From a virus, in the IMG/VR virus record IMGVR_UViG_3300001242_000003, positions 1 through 63,296 of that record: 63,296 nucleotides of DNA. The stretch is one strand, 5' to 3'. Of the stretch, positions 7,545-15,007 are shown piece by piece (within the stretch, counting starts at the first letter, position 1; each line of letters begins with the position of its first letter). A program made the position numbers and the translations under genes. The notes under the pieces are model-generated. The model saw only the letters and a program-made list of their open reading frames with translations, was not told the origin of the DNA and ran no database searches.

Positions 7545-8728
7545 TGGCTTATTTTAGGCCTTATATCGATGAAACAGGCCTTCATATTCCTTCTTATTCA
7601 GATATTCGTGACGATTTAATTCAACAAGCAAAAAGTATTTATGGCCAAGATATATATTTGGGGGCTGATAGTCAAGATTATCAGCTTATTTCCGTAATAA
7701 GTATAAAAAGTTATGACACTATGCTCGCGCTTCAAGAAATATTTAACAGCAGGGGCCCTGGAACAGCTATTGGCTCTGCTTTGGATGGCATAGTTAAGAT
7801 AAATGGAATTTCAAGGGGAGTAGAAACTTTTTCTACGGCAATAGTAACCTTAACTGGAACGGCTGGTACTTTAATTTCAAATGGTATTGTTCAAGACAAT
7901 AGCGGATATAAGTGGAGCGTTCCTGAAGCTGTAATAGGACAAGATGGCACTATTTCGGTAATGGTAACTTGTCAACAAGCAGGGCCTATTTCAGTTATTC
8001 CAGGAGATATAACTAAAATAGTTACCCCTACTTATGGGTGGGCAACGGTATTGAATACGAGTTATGCTACTATTGGTAAATATAAAGAATCTGATTCAGA
8101 GCTAAGAGCTAGACAAGAGATTAGTACCGCTCAGGCAAGCAGAACGCTTTTAGAGGGGCTAAAAGGTTCACTGGCTAGTATATCCAGTGTTACTAGATCA
8201 GAAGTCTATGAAAATGACACAAGTGTTATAAATGCCAACGGACTACCGCCTCATAGCATAACTGCTGTTATTGAAGGCGGTTTGGATTATGATATAGCTC
8301 AGGCTATCTTCTTAAAGAAAGGTCCTGGGTGTTATACTAATGGGAGTGTTATTGTAGTTATAACTGATTTTTATGAACAACAAACGAATATAAGATTTTA
8401 TCGTCCAGTATATGTTGATGTTGACGTAACTGTTGATATTAAGCAATTGCCAGGATATAATTCTCAAACTACTTTGGATATACAGACGGCAATAAATGAT
8501 CTCTTAAATAGTGTTGGAATGGGCATAAAAAGTATTCCAATATCAAGCTTTTGGGGTTCAGTTTTATCAGTAATGACAAATTTAGCACAACCTACGTTCT
8601 CGGTATTATCTATTGTTGCAGCTAGGCATGGCCAGTCTCAAAGTACACAAGATATAAAGACATATTCGGTCGATGAAGCAATTAGGGGAAATATTTCATA
8701 TATTATAATTAATGCTAGTGAGGTGTAA
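7544..8728 (+). CDS. Baseplate J-like protein
   Basis: A 394-aa protein of the gpJ/gp47 wedge family. The N-terminus has DETGLHIPSYSDIRDDL, and the centre has the usual segment ending in TKYKESDSELRARQE (here IGKYKESDSELRAR), followed by a variable loop and a beta-rich C-terminus. It joins the hub to the periphery of the baseplate. The gene order gp25, J, further wedge protein is standard for simple myoviruses. Confidence 0.88.
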   Translation: MAYFRPYIDETGLHIPSYSDIRDDLIQQAKSIYGQDIYLGADSQDYQLISVISIKSYDTMLALQEIFNSRGPGTAIGSALDGIVKINGISRGVETFSTAIVTLTGTAGTLISNGIVQDNSGYKWSVPEAVIGQDGTISVMVTCQQAGPISVIPGDITKIVTPTYGWATVLNTSYATIGKYKESDSELRARQEISTAQASRTLLEGLKGSLASISSVTRSEVYENDTSVINANGLPPHSITAVIEGGLDYDIAQAIFLKKGPGCYTNGSVIVVITDFYEQQTNIRFYRPVYVDVDVTVDIKQLPGYNSQTTLDIQTAINDLLNSVGMGIKSIPISSFWGSVLSVMTNLAQPTFSVLSIVAARHGQSQSTQDIKTYSVDEAIRGNISYIIINASEV

Positions 8729-8733
8729 TAATA

Positions 8734-9147
8734 GTGGCTGATATACATGTGTATAAAGGTGAAGTAACTAGCGGTGGAGTTGATGGAATTCTAGTATCTG
8801 AAGGAGGAGCTAATACTTCGCCAATTATTGTAGGGCCATTAAACGGAAATAATAATGAAGTTTCAGAAAGTTTGAAGTTAAGTATTCGCTGTGATCCGGA
8901 TTTTTTAACCATAGGAGAAACTTTAATTTCAATACTTGGTTTAACTGCTTCTAAGTGGGCTCTTGCTTTGGATAATGAAGGAGTTCCAGGCATTTTTAAA
9001 GAATATGGTGAAACTTTGGTTATACCAGGGATAATAACTGATGTAAACACTATTTTTTGGACTAAAGCTAAAAGCGATACATTTGATATTAAGCCAGATG
9101 ATTCATACGTGAGTTTTAATGTGCAAGCAGAAGTTAGAAAGGTGTGA
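8734..9147 (+). CDS. Hypothetical baseplate-associated protein
   Basis: A 137-aa protein with a GTG start behind GAGGTG. It is beta-rich with Gly/Ser loops and no cysteines or membrane segment. I do not recognise a family. Its place between baseplate J and the spike gene suggests a virion protein, possibly an adaptor that carries the beta-helix spike. Confidence 0.65.
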   Translation: MADIHVYKGEVTSGGVDGILVSEGGANTSPIIVGPLNGNNNEVSESLKLSIRCDPDFLTIGETLISILGLTASKWALALDNEGVPGIFKEYGETLVIPGIITDVNTIFWTKAKSDTFDIKPDDSYVSFNVQAEVRKV

Positions 9148-9153
9148 TCCTAA

Positions 9154-10881
9154 ATGGCAGATTTACATTATTATGTTAGTGTAACAAATGGAAACGATAC
9201 AAATGATGGTCTTACCGTAGCAACTGCTTGGAAAACATTAACTAAAGCAGCTATAACTGTACCGTCACCAATTGATGGTTTTAATAATTACGTGCATTTT
9301 GCACCAGGAGTATATAGGGAAAAGTTTATTCCTGCAAACAGCGGAGCAAGTGCAACATCTAAGATTATTTTTAAAGGTGATCCTAGATGTGTGCATTTTG
9401 TCAGTGAAATACAAGGCAAATGTAGGATTACTGGGACAGATGCACAGGAAATGCCAACTGCTGGAGCGGTATTAGACTGGATTGATAGAACGAACGTAGA
9501 ATTGTGTAATTGTCAAGTAGATGGTAGCCAAACTATTGGTTCTACTTCTACTTATGCTATTGCTAACATTTCAATTTGCAGAAATGTACTAGTAATTTCA
9601 GTGGGCGGTTTTAACAATTGCACTTGTTATGAGTGCAAAGCATTATGCTCTTATAAGGGTTTTTTTACCTGTGTAGCACATAATTGTGTAGTTATTAGTG
9701 GATCTTATGGTTTTGATGGTGGTTCACTATATGGCTGTATAAGCATTGGTAGCCCAGTTAATTTCCTTAGTTGTACAACGTATAATTGCTTGGCTATTAG
9801 TGGCTCTAATGCGTTTTATAATTGCGCAGCATATAATTGTATGATTGTTGGCAGTTCAGTTGCAGCACCAGGTGGTACAATGCATAACTGCAATATTATT
9901 AATTGTGATAGTCCAACTACTGGTGGCAGTAGTACAACAGGATGCAAATCAGCATATACTAGAGCTTCATTGACGTCAAATGTAACAGCTATGAAGCATA
10001 TAGATGTTGATATATTATTTTCAGCTATAGCTAACTTGTTAAATATTAACCCTAGTAGCTTGAATAGGGGTAATATGACATTAATAGTTTCTTCTCTTTC
10101 TATGTCAAATACTATTAATTTAACGGTAGAAAGAGATTTGATATTTACTCCTTCGCAAATAGGAGCTTGCTTAGGAGCTAGTATTTTAGTTGCATCAAAG
10201 ACAATAAGTGGGAATGTAACCGTAGCATTACAAAAATATATAGTAGATACCTGGACAACGCAAAAATCAAAAACACTTCCAGTTTCGTTACTAGACCTTA
10301 CGTCATATACATTTTTTGAATGGGATACAACAGCAGACATTGGTGACAATAATTTAACAACAGATGCAAATACTTGGAGAATAGCAATAACTGCTGATAT
10401 AGAAGCTAGTGCTACAACGCTTTATGGTGTTAATGCTACGACTCCAGGATGTATGGCAAATATCATACCTTCTTGGGGAAATTATGATGCTCTTGGCCAA
10501 CCCATTAAAACTTCAACAATAATTGGAGCCTACGATATTGCAATGGTAACACTGGATCAAACTCTTTATCATACAGATGCACCTTCGGTTAAAATTAATG
10601 GTTCTGGCGTTAAAACACTTAAATTGCCTGTCAAGAAAAATGTTCCAGTAACGGTTAGTTATTGGGTTAGGCATGACGGGGCGATTGCTGGCATGGAACC
10701 GATGTTGGTTTTAAGTGGCAACGATATTGAAGAAGTAGTCGATACTCATAGTGTAGGTGCTAATACTTGGGAACAATTATCAGTTAATATTACTCCTCCT
10801 GTTGATGATATATTGAATGTATCATTAATTGCTAGAGATTCAAGTAAAAATGCGTGGTTTAGCGATCCTACAGTAGTTTAA
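9154..10881 (+). CDS. Right-handed beta-helix tailspike with cysteine ladder
   Basis: A 575-aa protein. Residues 1-60 hold the DUF1565-type cap (YYVSVTNGNDTNDG, AWKTLTKA, FAPGVYREKF). Residues about 110-270 form a repeat-rich parallel beta-helix in which Cys and Asn recur at short intervals (NCTCYECKA, YNCLAISGS, YNCMIVGSS). Residues about 400-575 look like a carbohydrate-binding beta-sandwich. It probably binds or degrades host surface glycans. No catalytic residues can be assigned with certainty. Confidence 0.75.
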   Translation: MADLHYYVSVTNGNDTNDGLTVATAWKTLTKAAITVPSPIDGFNNYVHFAPGVYREKFIPANSGASATSKIIFKGDPRCVHFVSEIQGKCRITGTDAQEMPTAGAVLDWIDRTNVELCNCQVDGSQTIGSTSTYAIANISICRNVLVISVGGFNNCTCYECKALCSYKGFFTCVAHNCVVISGSYGFDGGSLYGCISIGSPVNFLSCTTYNCLAISGSNAFYNCAAYNCMIVGSSVAAPGGTMHNCNIINCDSPTTGGSSTTGCKSAYTRASLTSNVTAMKHIDVDILFSAIANLLNINPSSLNRGNMTLIVSSLSMSNTINLTVERDLIFTPSQIGACLGASILVASKTISGNVTVALQKYIVDTWTTQKSKTLPVSLLDLTSYTFFEWDTTADIGDNNLTTDANTWRIAITADIEASATTLYGVNATTPGCMANIIPSWGNYDALGQPIKTSTIIGAYDIAMVTLDQTLYHTDAPSVKINGSGVKTLKLPVKKNVPVTVSYWVRHDGAIAGMEPMLVLSGNDIEEVVDTHSVGANTWEQLSVNITPPVDDILNVSLIARDSSKNAWFSDPTVV

Positions 10882-10894
10882 GGGAGATTATAAT

Positions 10895-11899
10895 ATGACA
10901 ATTATAAATTTAACCTCCCCTTTTATTGCTAATTATTTACTAATTAATGGGGAATATAATCATCCTTCTTATTCAATCTCACCTTTAGAAGGTGTTTTGT
11001 TCAAGGAAAATGCTAATATATTTTCTAATGTAAATAAATCATTATTAGATTATAATACTTCTTTTATTTATCTTACAGAAGATTTATCACCAGTTAATTA
11101 TTATTCTGCTACGGCAATTCAAGATTTACCAGGAAATGAGCATTTGGTAAACTTTGGTCCTTTGATTGCGGATCGCTTATATTTAATGTCGGCAATTCTG
11201 GAAAATGTTATTGTAGATGGTTTAAGGGTAGTTTCGTCTATAGAATCAGTAAGCGTTGATACTCTTAGAATTATTTCATCAGTACAAAGTATTATGGTTG
11301 ATACGCTTCGGGAAGTTTTAATTAGTGAAGACCGAAATATTGATTACGTTAACCTAATAACCTCAGAACATGCTGGCAGAGTGAAATTTATTTCTTGGTT
11401 AAAATTATTGCTTGAAAAAATGGATGGTACTGTTCAGCTATTAGAAATATTTAATTCATATTTTGACATTGAAACAGCTTCCGGCGTGATGCTTGATGTG
11501 TTAGGAGATATTGTTGGAGTTAAGAGGCTTATGAATTTTGAGCCATCAAACAATTTATCGCCGATTCTAAGCGATGAAAATTTTAGGTTATTGATAAAGG
11601 CTAAGATAGCAAAAAATCAATGGGACGGAACAATACAAAAAATTTACGAATTATGGTCCAGCCTTTTTAAAACCAAAACTCTTATTTTAAATGATAATCA
11701 GGACATGTCAGTATATGTTTTGGTCTTTGGCTTTATTGCTGGCATACAGCAAGATTTAGTAGCTAATGGCTATATTGTACCAAAACCGCAAGGAGTTAAA
11801 TTTTATTATGCTTTTCTGCAAGGTCCCGTTTTTTCGTATGGAATGGATAATGAGATATTTAAAGGATATAGCGAAGGAAGCTGGATTGATTTTGTTTAA
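10895..11899 (+). CDS. DUF2612-like baseplate protein with repeat-bearing N-terminus
   Basis: A 334-aa protein. The C-terminal two thirds match DUF2612 (GVMLDVLGDIVGVKR, FRLLIKAKIAKNQWDGT), a family of phage baseplate proteins next to J that hold the fibres. The N-terminal part has three imperfect repeats of the form V(D)xLRxxxSxxS (residues about 110-150). A GGGAGATT site precedes the ATG. Confidence 0.75.
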   Translation: MTIINLTSPFIANYLLINGEYNHPSYSISPLEGVLFKENANIFSNVNKSLLDYNTSFIYLTEDLSPVNYYSATAIQDLPGNEHLVNFGPLIADRLYLMSAILENVIVDGLRVVSSIESVSVDTLRIISSVQSIMVDTLREVLISEDRNIDYVNLITSEHAGRVKFISWLKLLLEKMDGTVQLLEIFNSYFDIETASGVMLDVLGDIVGVKRLMNFEPSNNLSPILSDENFRLLIKAKIAKNQWDGTIQKIYELWSSLFKTKTLILNDNQDMSVYVLVFGFIAGIQQDLVANGYIVPKPQGVKFYYAFLQGPVFSYGMDNEIFKGYSEGSWIDFV

Positions 11900-11914
11900 A
11901 AAGAGGTGATACGT

Positions 11915-12445
11915 TTGTTTGGAAGTTCAAATTTTCTAGTTTTTAATGAAAGTTTATTAAATGTTCAGGATGATCCAACTTATACAGCTGATACTACGAG
12001 AATTAGTGGGCTTAATAACGGAATAGCTTCAACAGTTCTTCATAATAAGCTTTTTCGACAAGTGTCGATCATGGCTGCGGCGCTTGGAGAGCTTATTTCA
12101 ACACAAGGAAGAATTGCAAGTGACGCCAATCTTAATTTATTGTCTCAGGAGTTGCAAAAATCTATAGTTACCACTGGGGCTGACAATAAAGCAACTAAAA
12201 ACATTAATTCAATTTTGATTGATGTTGATACGAGGACAGTAACTATAAATAGATCCGGCGGAGAAATAAATGGAATTACAATTAAAGATCCAACTGATAA
12301 TTCAGTTGTTGAGGAAATTGTAATAAACAGGACTTCAGGATTACTTTCATCTATCCAGAAGACAGTAGGTAGCAAAGTAATAGCTTATACTGTTGTTAGA
12401 GATGGCGGCGGTTTAATTTCTGGTATAACGAAAAATGTTACATAG
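11915..12445 (+). CDS. Tail fibre protein, attachment-domain type
   Basis: A 176-aa protein starting at TTG 11915 behind AAGAGGTGAT. The segment YTADTTRISGLNNGIASTVLHNKLFRQVSIMAAALG, cited here in part as YTADT and LHNKLFRQVS, is characteristic of short fibre or attachment proteins of Bacillota phages. The C-terminal half has short beta repeats (NRSGGEI, NRTSGLL). It probably connects the fibre to the baseplate. Confidence 0.7.
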   Translation: MFGSSNFLVFNESLLNVQDDPTYTADTTRISGLNNGIASTVLHNKLFRQVSIMAAALGELISTQGRIASDANLNLLSQELQKSIVTTGADNKATKNINSILIDVDTRTVTINRSGGEINGITIKDPTDNSVVEEIVINRTSGLLSSIQKTVGSKVIAYTVVRDGGGLISGITKNVT

Positions 12446-12456
12446 GAGTAGTGGTA

Positions 12457-13017
12457 ATGATGAGTACGGAAAATTTAGCTTTAATCGTTGATATTTTAGA
12501 TAAGATTGGTAGCGGTGCTGATTTAGCAGGATTAAGTACATTGTTTTCAAAGTTGGCACAGGTAAAAGATTATATTGATCAAATAGGAACAACAATAGGG
12601 CCAGCAAGCCCATCTTCCGGCGGAACTGATACTCTGTTTAAATATTTGAAAATGATTGATAATAAATTGCTATTTGGCGGGCAGATTAATGTTATGCAAA
12701 TTGAGCGGTCTACCTTGCCAGTGGCAACTTTAACAACAATATTTTCAGTTGCTGGTTCAGGCATTTTAGAATCGGTTTTTATTGAGCATTTTGGTTCGGT
12801 AATATATCCAAATATTTCATTTAGAATAATGGTTGACGGGGTTCAAGTTTTCAATACTCAAGGAAATATTGCGGCAAGTCAAATTCTTGGCTCTTCACCA
12901 AATACTCCTTTGCAAACAAATTTAAGATTTACTTCAAGTTTTGAAATAATTGGCTTAAATAATGATGTTGATGCTCATGATGTAGTTCCTTGGATAGTTT
13001 GGAGAACAGAAATATAA
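12457..13017 (+). CDS. Hypothetical tail-tip protein
   Basis: A 186-aa protein starting at ATG 12457 behind AGGAGTAGT. The first 50 residues are helical, then a Gly/Ser/Pro linker, then a beta-rich domain (SVAGSGILESVFIEHFG, FRIMVDGVQVF). It stands between the fibre and lysis genes. I see no family motif; a distal tail or fibre component is the best guess. Confidence 0.6.
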   Translation: MMSTENLALIVDILDKIGSGADLAGLSTLFSKLAQVKDYIDQIGTTIGPASPSSGGTDTLFKYLKMIDNKLLFGGQINVMQIERSTLPVATLTTIFSVAGSGILESVFIEHFGSVIYPNISFRIMVDGVQVFNTQGNIAASQILGSSPNTPLQTNLRFTSSFEIIGLNNDVDAHDVVPWIVWRTEI

Positions 13018-13060
13018 AAAAATGTTTGGTTGTTATTCGGTTACCGGAGGTGGAGGGGAT

Positions 13061-13279
13061 TTGGAAGCTAAAGTTTTGGAGATGGCAGCAAGCCAAGGTT
13101 TTTTCGCTGTACTTTTTGTTGGGCTTTTATTTTATGTGCTTCGAGAAAACTCAAAACGTGAAGCGCAGTATCAAAAAACAATTAATACATTAGCGCAAAA
13201 ATTAGATATTGCTGATGATATTAAAAAGGACGTATCAGAAATTAAAGTTCATGTTGAAAGACGAGGAAGGGGCGAATAG
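13061..13279 (+). CDS. UviB/BhlA-type holin
   Basis: A 72-aa protein starting at TTG 13061 behind GGAGGTGGAGG; the upstream ATG at 13022 lacks a ribosome site. MAASQGFFAVLFVGLLFYVLRENS gives one membrane span followed by a charged helix, the pattern of the BhlA/UviB holin family. It abuts the amidase gene, which fits a lysis cassette. Confidence 0.82.
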   Translation: MEAKVLEMAASQGFFAVLFVGLLFYVLRENSKREAQYQKTINTLAQKLDIADDIKKDVSEIKVHVERRGRGE

Positions 13280-13873
13280 ATGTTTAGGCTTATAGAGGAT
13301 CCCGGGCATGGAGGATTAGATGTTGGAGCTATAGGCGTAAATCCAAGTGGCGGGTTTTTATATGAGAAGAGTTTAAACTGGCAATTAGCTGTTGAAGTGT
13401 ATAACAAGCTTGTTGGTTATCCAATAGAAGTTGTTATTATTCAGCCAAGTTGTGATAATTCTAAAAGCACAGGCAAAGACGAACTTTATAAACCGGTAGC
13501 AATTGCTAATAGAATGCATAAACAAAAGCCAATTGATTTATTTCTTAGTCTACACACAAACGGCGGAAAAGGAACTGGAACTGAGATTTTTTGTGGTAAA
13601 AATGCTTCGCCTGCGTCATTAAAGCGCAGAGATATTCTTCATGACAATATAGCTCCCTACATGAAGTCATGGGGTTTTTGCGATAGAGGAGAAAAGGAAG
13701 CTGGGTTTTATGTCCTTACTTATACTAAGATGCCAGCTGTATTGATAGAAACTTTGTTTATTGATAATGCTAGGGACGCCAAAGCTCTTGTTAATCAGGA
13801 CTTTATGGCTGGTTTAGCAAGCTGTATAGCTGCTTCCATATGCAAAATGGCTGGAGTTAAATGGAAAGGATAA
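13280..13873 (+). CDS. N-acetylmuramoyl-L-alanine amidase endolysin (Amidase_3)
   Basis: A 197-aa endolysin. Zinc ligands and catalytic residues are visible: DPGHGG (His10), Glu29, SLHTN (His92) and VLIETLFI (Glu157). It cuts the amide bond between MurNAc and the stem peptide. It consists of the catalytic domain only, without a recognisable cell-wall binding domain. It starts directly after the holin stop and is followed by another small membrane protein. Confidence 0.92.
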   Translation: MFRLIEDPGHGGLDVGAIGVNPSGGFLYEKSLNWQLAVEVYNKLVGYPIEVVIIQPSCDNSKSTGKDELYKPVAIANRMHKQKPIDLFLSLHTNGGKGTGTEIFCGKNASPASLKRRDILHDNIAPYMKSWGFCDRGEKEAGFYVLTYTKMPAVLIETLFIDNARDAKALVNQDFMAGLASCIAASICKMAGVKWKG

Positions 13874-13886
13874 AGGAGGAATTTTT

Positions 13887-14060
13887 ATGAACAAGTTAAA
13901 ATCTCGCAAATTTTGGATGGCTATTATAACTGCTATTGTAGCAGTAGCTAATAAAGGATTAGACCTAAACATTCCTGGCGAAGCGATTATTACAGCAGCC
14001 GGTGTTGTTACAGCTTATATTTTTGGTGAAGCTTATGTTGATGGGAAACAAAAACAATAA
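13887..14060 (+). CDS. Small holin-like membrane protein
   Basis: A 57-aa protein behind an excellent AAAGGAGGA site. It has a Lys/Arg-rich N-terminus (MNKLKSRKFW) and two short hydrophobic segments, MAIITAIVAVANK and AIITAAGVVTAYIFGEAYV, separated by GLDLNIPG. Proteins of this type often follow the endolysin gene in Bacillota phages. A second holin or antiholin is likely. Confidence 0.7.
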   Translation: MNKLKSRKFWMAIITAIVAVANKGLDLNIPGEAIITAAGVVTAYIFGEAYVDGKQKQ

Positions 14061-14066
14061 CAAAAA

Positions 14067-14110
14067 AAAGCACAAGTTGAGTTAAAACTTTTCTTGTGCT
14101 TTAATTATTT
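14067..14110 (+). terminator. Intrinsic terminator of the lysis operon
   Basis: AAAGCACAAG (14067-14076) pairs with CTTGTGCTTT (14093-14102), 10 bp, 16-nt loop, followed by AATTATTTTG. Confidence 0.8.
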
Positions 14111-14170
14111 TGTTGGTATATTACCGTTTACTTTGTAATACATTTTAGTAATACAAGGGAGGTCGGTAAG

Positions 14171-14365
14171 ATGCAACAATACGCTAGGCCAATAAATTTA
14201 AGGTTAACCGAAAGGCAGTTTAAAGAATGTTTAGAAAACGGCGGGGTGTCAACTTATGTTAGATGGCTGATTGACCAAAGCATAGCGACCAAATACTCGT
14301 CAGTTTGTAGTAGTAAAAGAATAATAAAGGCTGTGGATGAAAGAAGGTTAGAGTGTGGCTATTAA
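14171..14365 (+). CDS. Small ribbon-helix-helix-like protein
   Basis: A 64-aa basic protein. INLRLTERQF followed by VSTYVRWLIDQSI has the spacing of a ribbon-helix-helix DNA-binding domain. It has its own GGGAGG site and lies between two terminators. The leader contains the direct repeat GTAATACA (two copies around 14134-14154), a possible binding site. It precedes the conjugation-like module and may regulate it. Confidence 0.6.
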   Translation: MQQYARPINLRLTERQFKECLENGGVSTYVRWLIDQSIATKYSSVCSSKRIIKAVDERRLECGY

Positions 14366-14389
14366 ATGTGTTGTTAACACATTTTATTC
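14365..14389 (+). terminator. Hairpin/terminator after the RHH-like gene
   Basis: AAATGTGTT (14365-14373) pairs perfectly with AACACATTT (14377-14385) around GTT and is followed by TATT. The T tract is short, so it may also be an operator. Confidence 0.6.
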
Positions 14390-14439
14390 ACACAGATTCT
14401 TATTTATTCCTATTTTAGTCTTTAGAGAGGAGAATATTT

Positions 14440-14790
14440 ATGGGAATTAAAAATAAGCTTAGTAAAGTTGGTTGTTTAATTGCTAACCACCTAGAAAGTA
14501 ATAAAAAACTTTACCTAGGTATTGGTTATTCAGTAGTTGTTGCTACTTTGTTTGATCCTAGCATGTGTTTTGCAGGAATTGAAGATGGTGGTAGAAGAAT
14601 ACACTCAAAAATAGTTTCAGTTGGTAAGTGGGTTATAATTATTAAGGGTAGTATTGATACAATTCAAGCTGTGTTAAATGGCGACTTCCCAGCAGCTAAG
14701 AAATTATTTTTTAGTTATTTATTATGCTTTGCTATAATGTTAGGTTTACCATGGGGAATGGATGAAATTGAGGGGGTATTCAAACAGTGA
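14440..14790 (+). CDS. Small membrane protein with signal peptide, VirB2/TrbC-like topology
   Basis: A 116-aa protein. A signal-like segment (LYLGIGYSVVVATLF) ends in a possible cleavage site MCFA|G near residue 45, followed by two membrane segments (VGKWVIIIKGSI and FFSYLLCFAIMLGLPW). That layout is like small pilin or TrbC/VirB2-type conjugation proteins, although no sequence motif proves it. It has a GAGAGGAG site and overlaps the next gene by 4 bases, so it is translated together with the ATPase gene. Confidence 0.6.
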   Translation: MGIKNKLSKVGCLIANHLESNKKLYLGIGYSVVVATLFDPSMCFAGIEDGGRRIHSKIVSVGKWVIIIKGSIDTIQAVLNGDFPAAKKLFFSYLLCFAIMLGLPWGMDEIEGVFKQ

Positions 14791-14996
14791 AAGAAGCGTT
14801 TAAGGAAGCTATTATTGAGTTGCTTTTACAAGCGTTTAGTGCTGTTACTCATTGGTTGGTAAGTGTCAGTTATAGCGCAGCTTTAATAGGCGGAGCCATT
14901 TCGGTGTTGTTGTATGTTGCTGGCTGGCCTAAAGGAATGCGTTGCGTGGGTATTTTAGTGGTTGTTCATGTAGTATTTAGAACAGTTTTTAGTTAG
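14787..14996 (+). CDS. Small two-span membrane protein (VirB3-like position)
   Basis: A 69-aa protein with an amphipathic start (MKEAFKEAIIELLLQ) and two hydrophobic segments (AALIGGAISVLLYVAGW and GILVVVHVVFRTVF). The start codon, GTG, overlaps the previous stop. In type IV secretion operons a tiny VirB3/PrgI-like protein often stands just before the large ATPase; here the resemblance rests on size, topology and order only. Confidence 0.6.
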   Translation: MKEAFKEAIIELLLQAFSAVTHWLVSVSYSAALIGGAISVLLYVAGWPKGMRCVGILVVVHVVFRTVFS

Positions 14997-15007
14997 GAGT
15001 GAATAGA

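Noticed and set aside
8715-9050. Minus-strand open frames such as this one, 9816-10349 and 16201-16632
   Set aside because: They lie opposite well-supported + strand genes, lack ribosome sites and have unlikely compositions; the coding strand explains them as shadows.
13022-13060. Upstream ATG start for the holin
   Set aside because: No ribosome site; the run GGAGGTGGAGG directly before TTG 13061 and the family N-terminus favour the TTG.
14123-14155. Promoter before the RHH-like gene (TTTACT with TAATAC)
   Set aside because: Spacer of 16 and poor -10 box; the direct repeat GTAATACA is the stronger feature.
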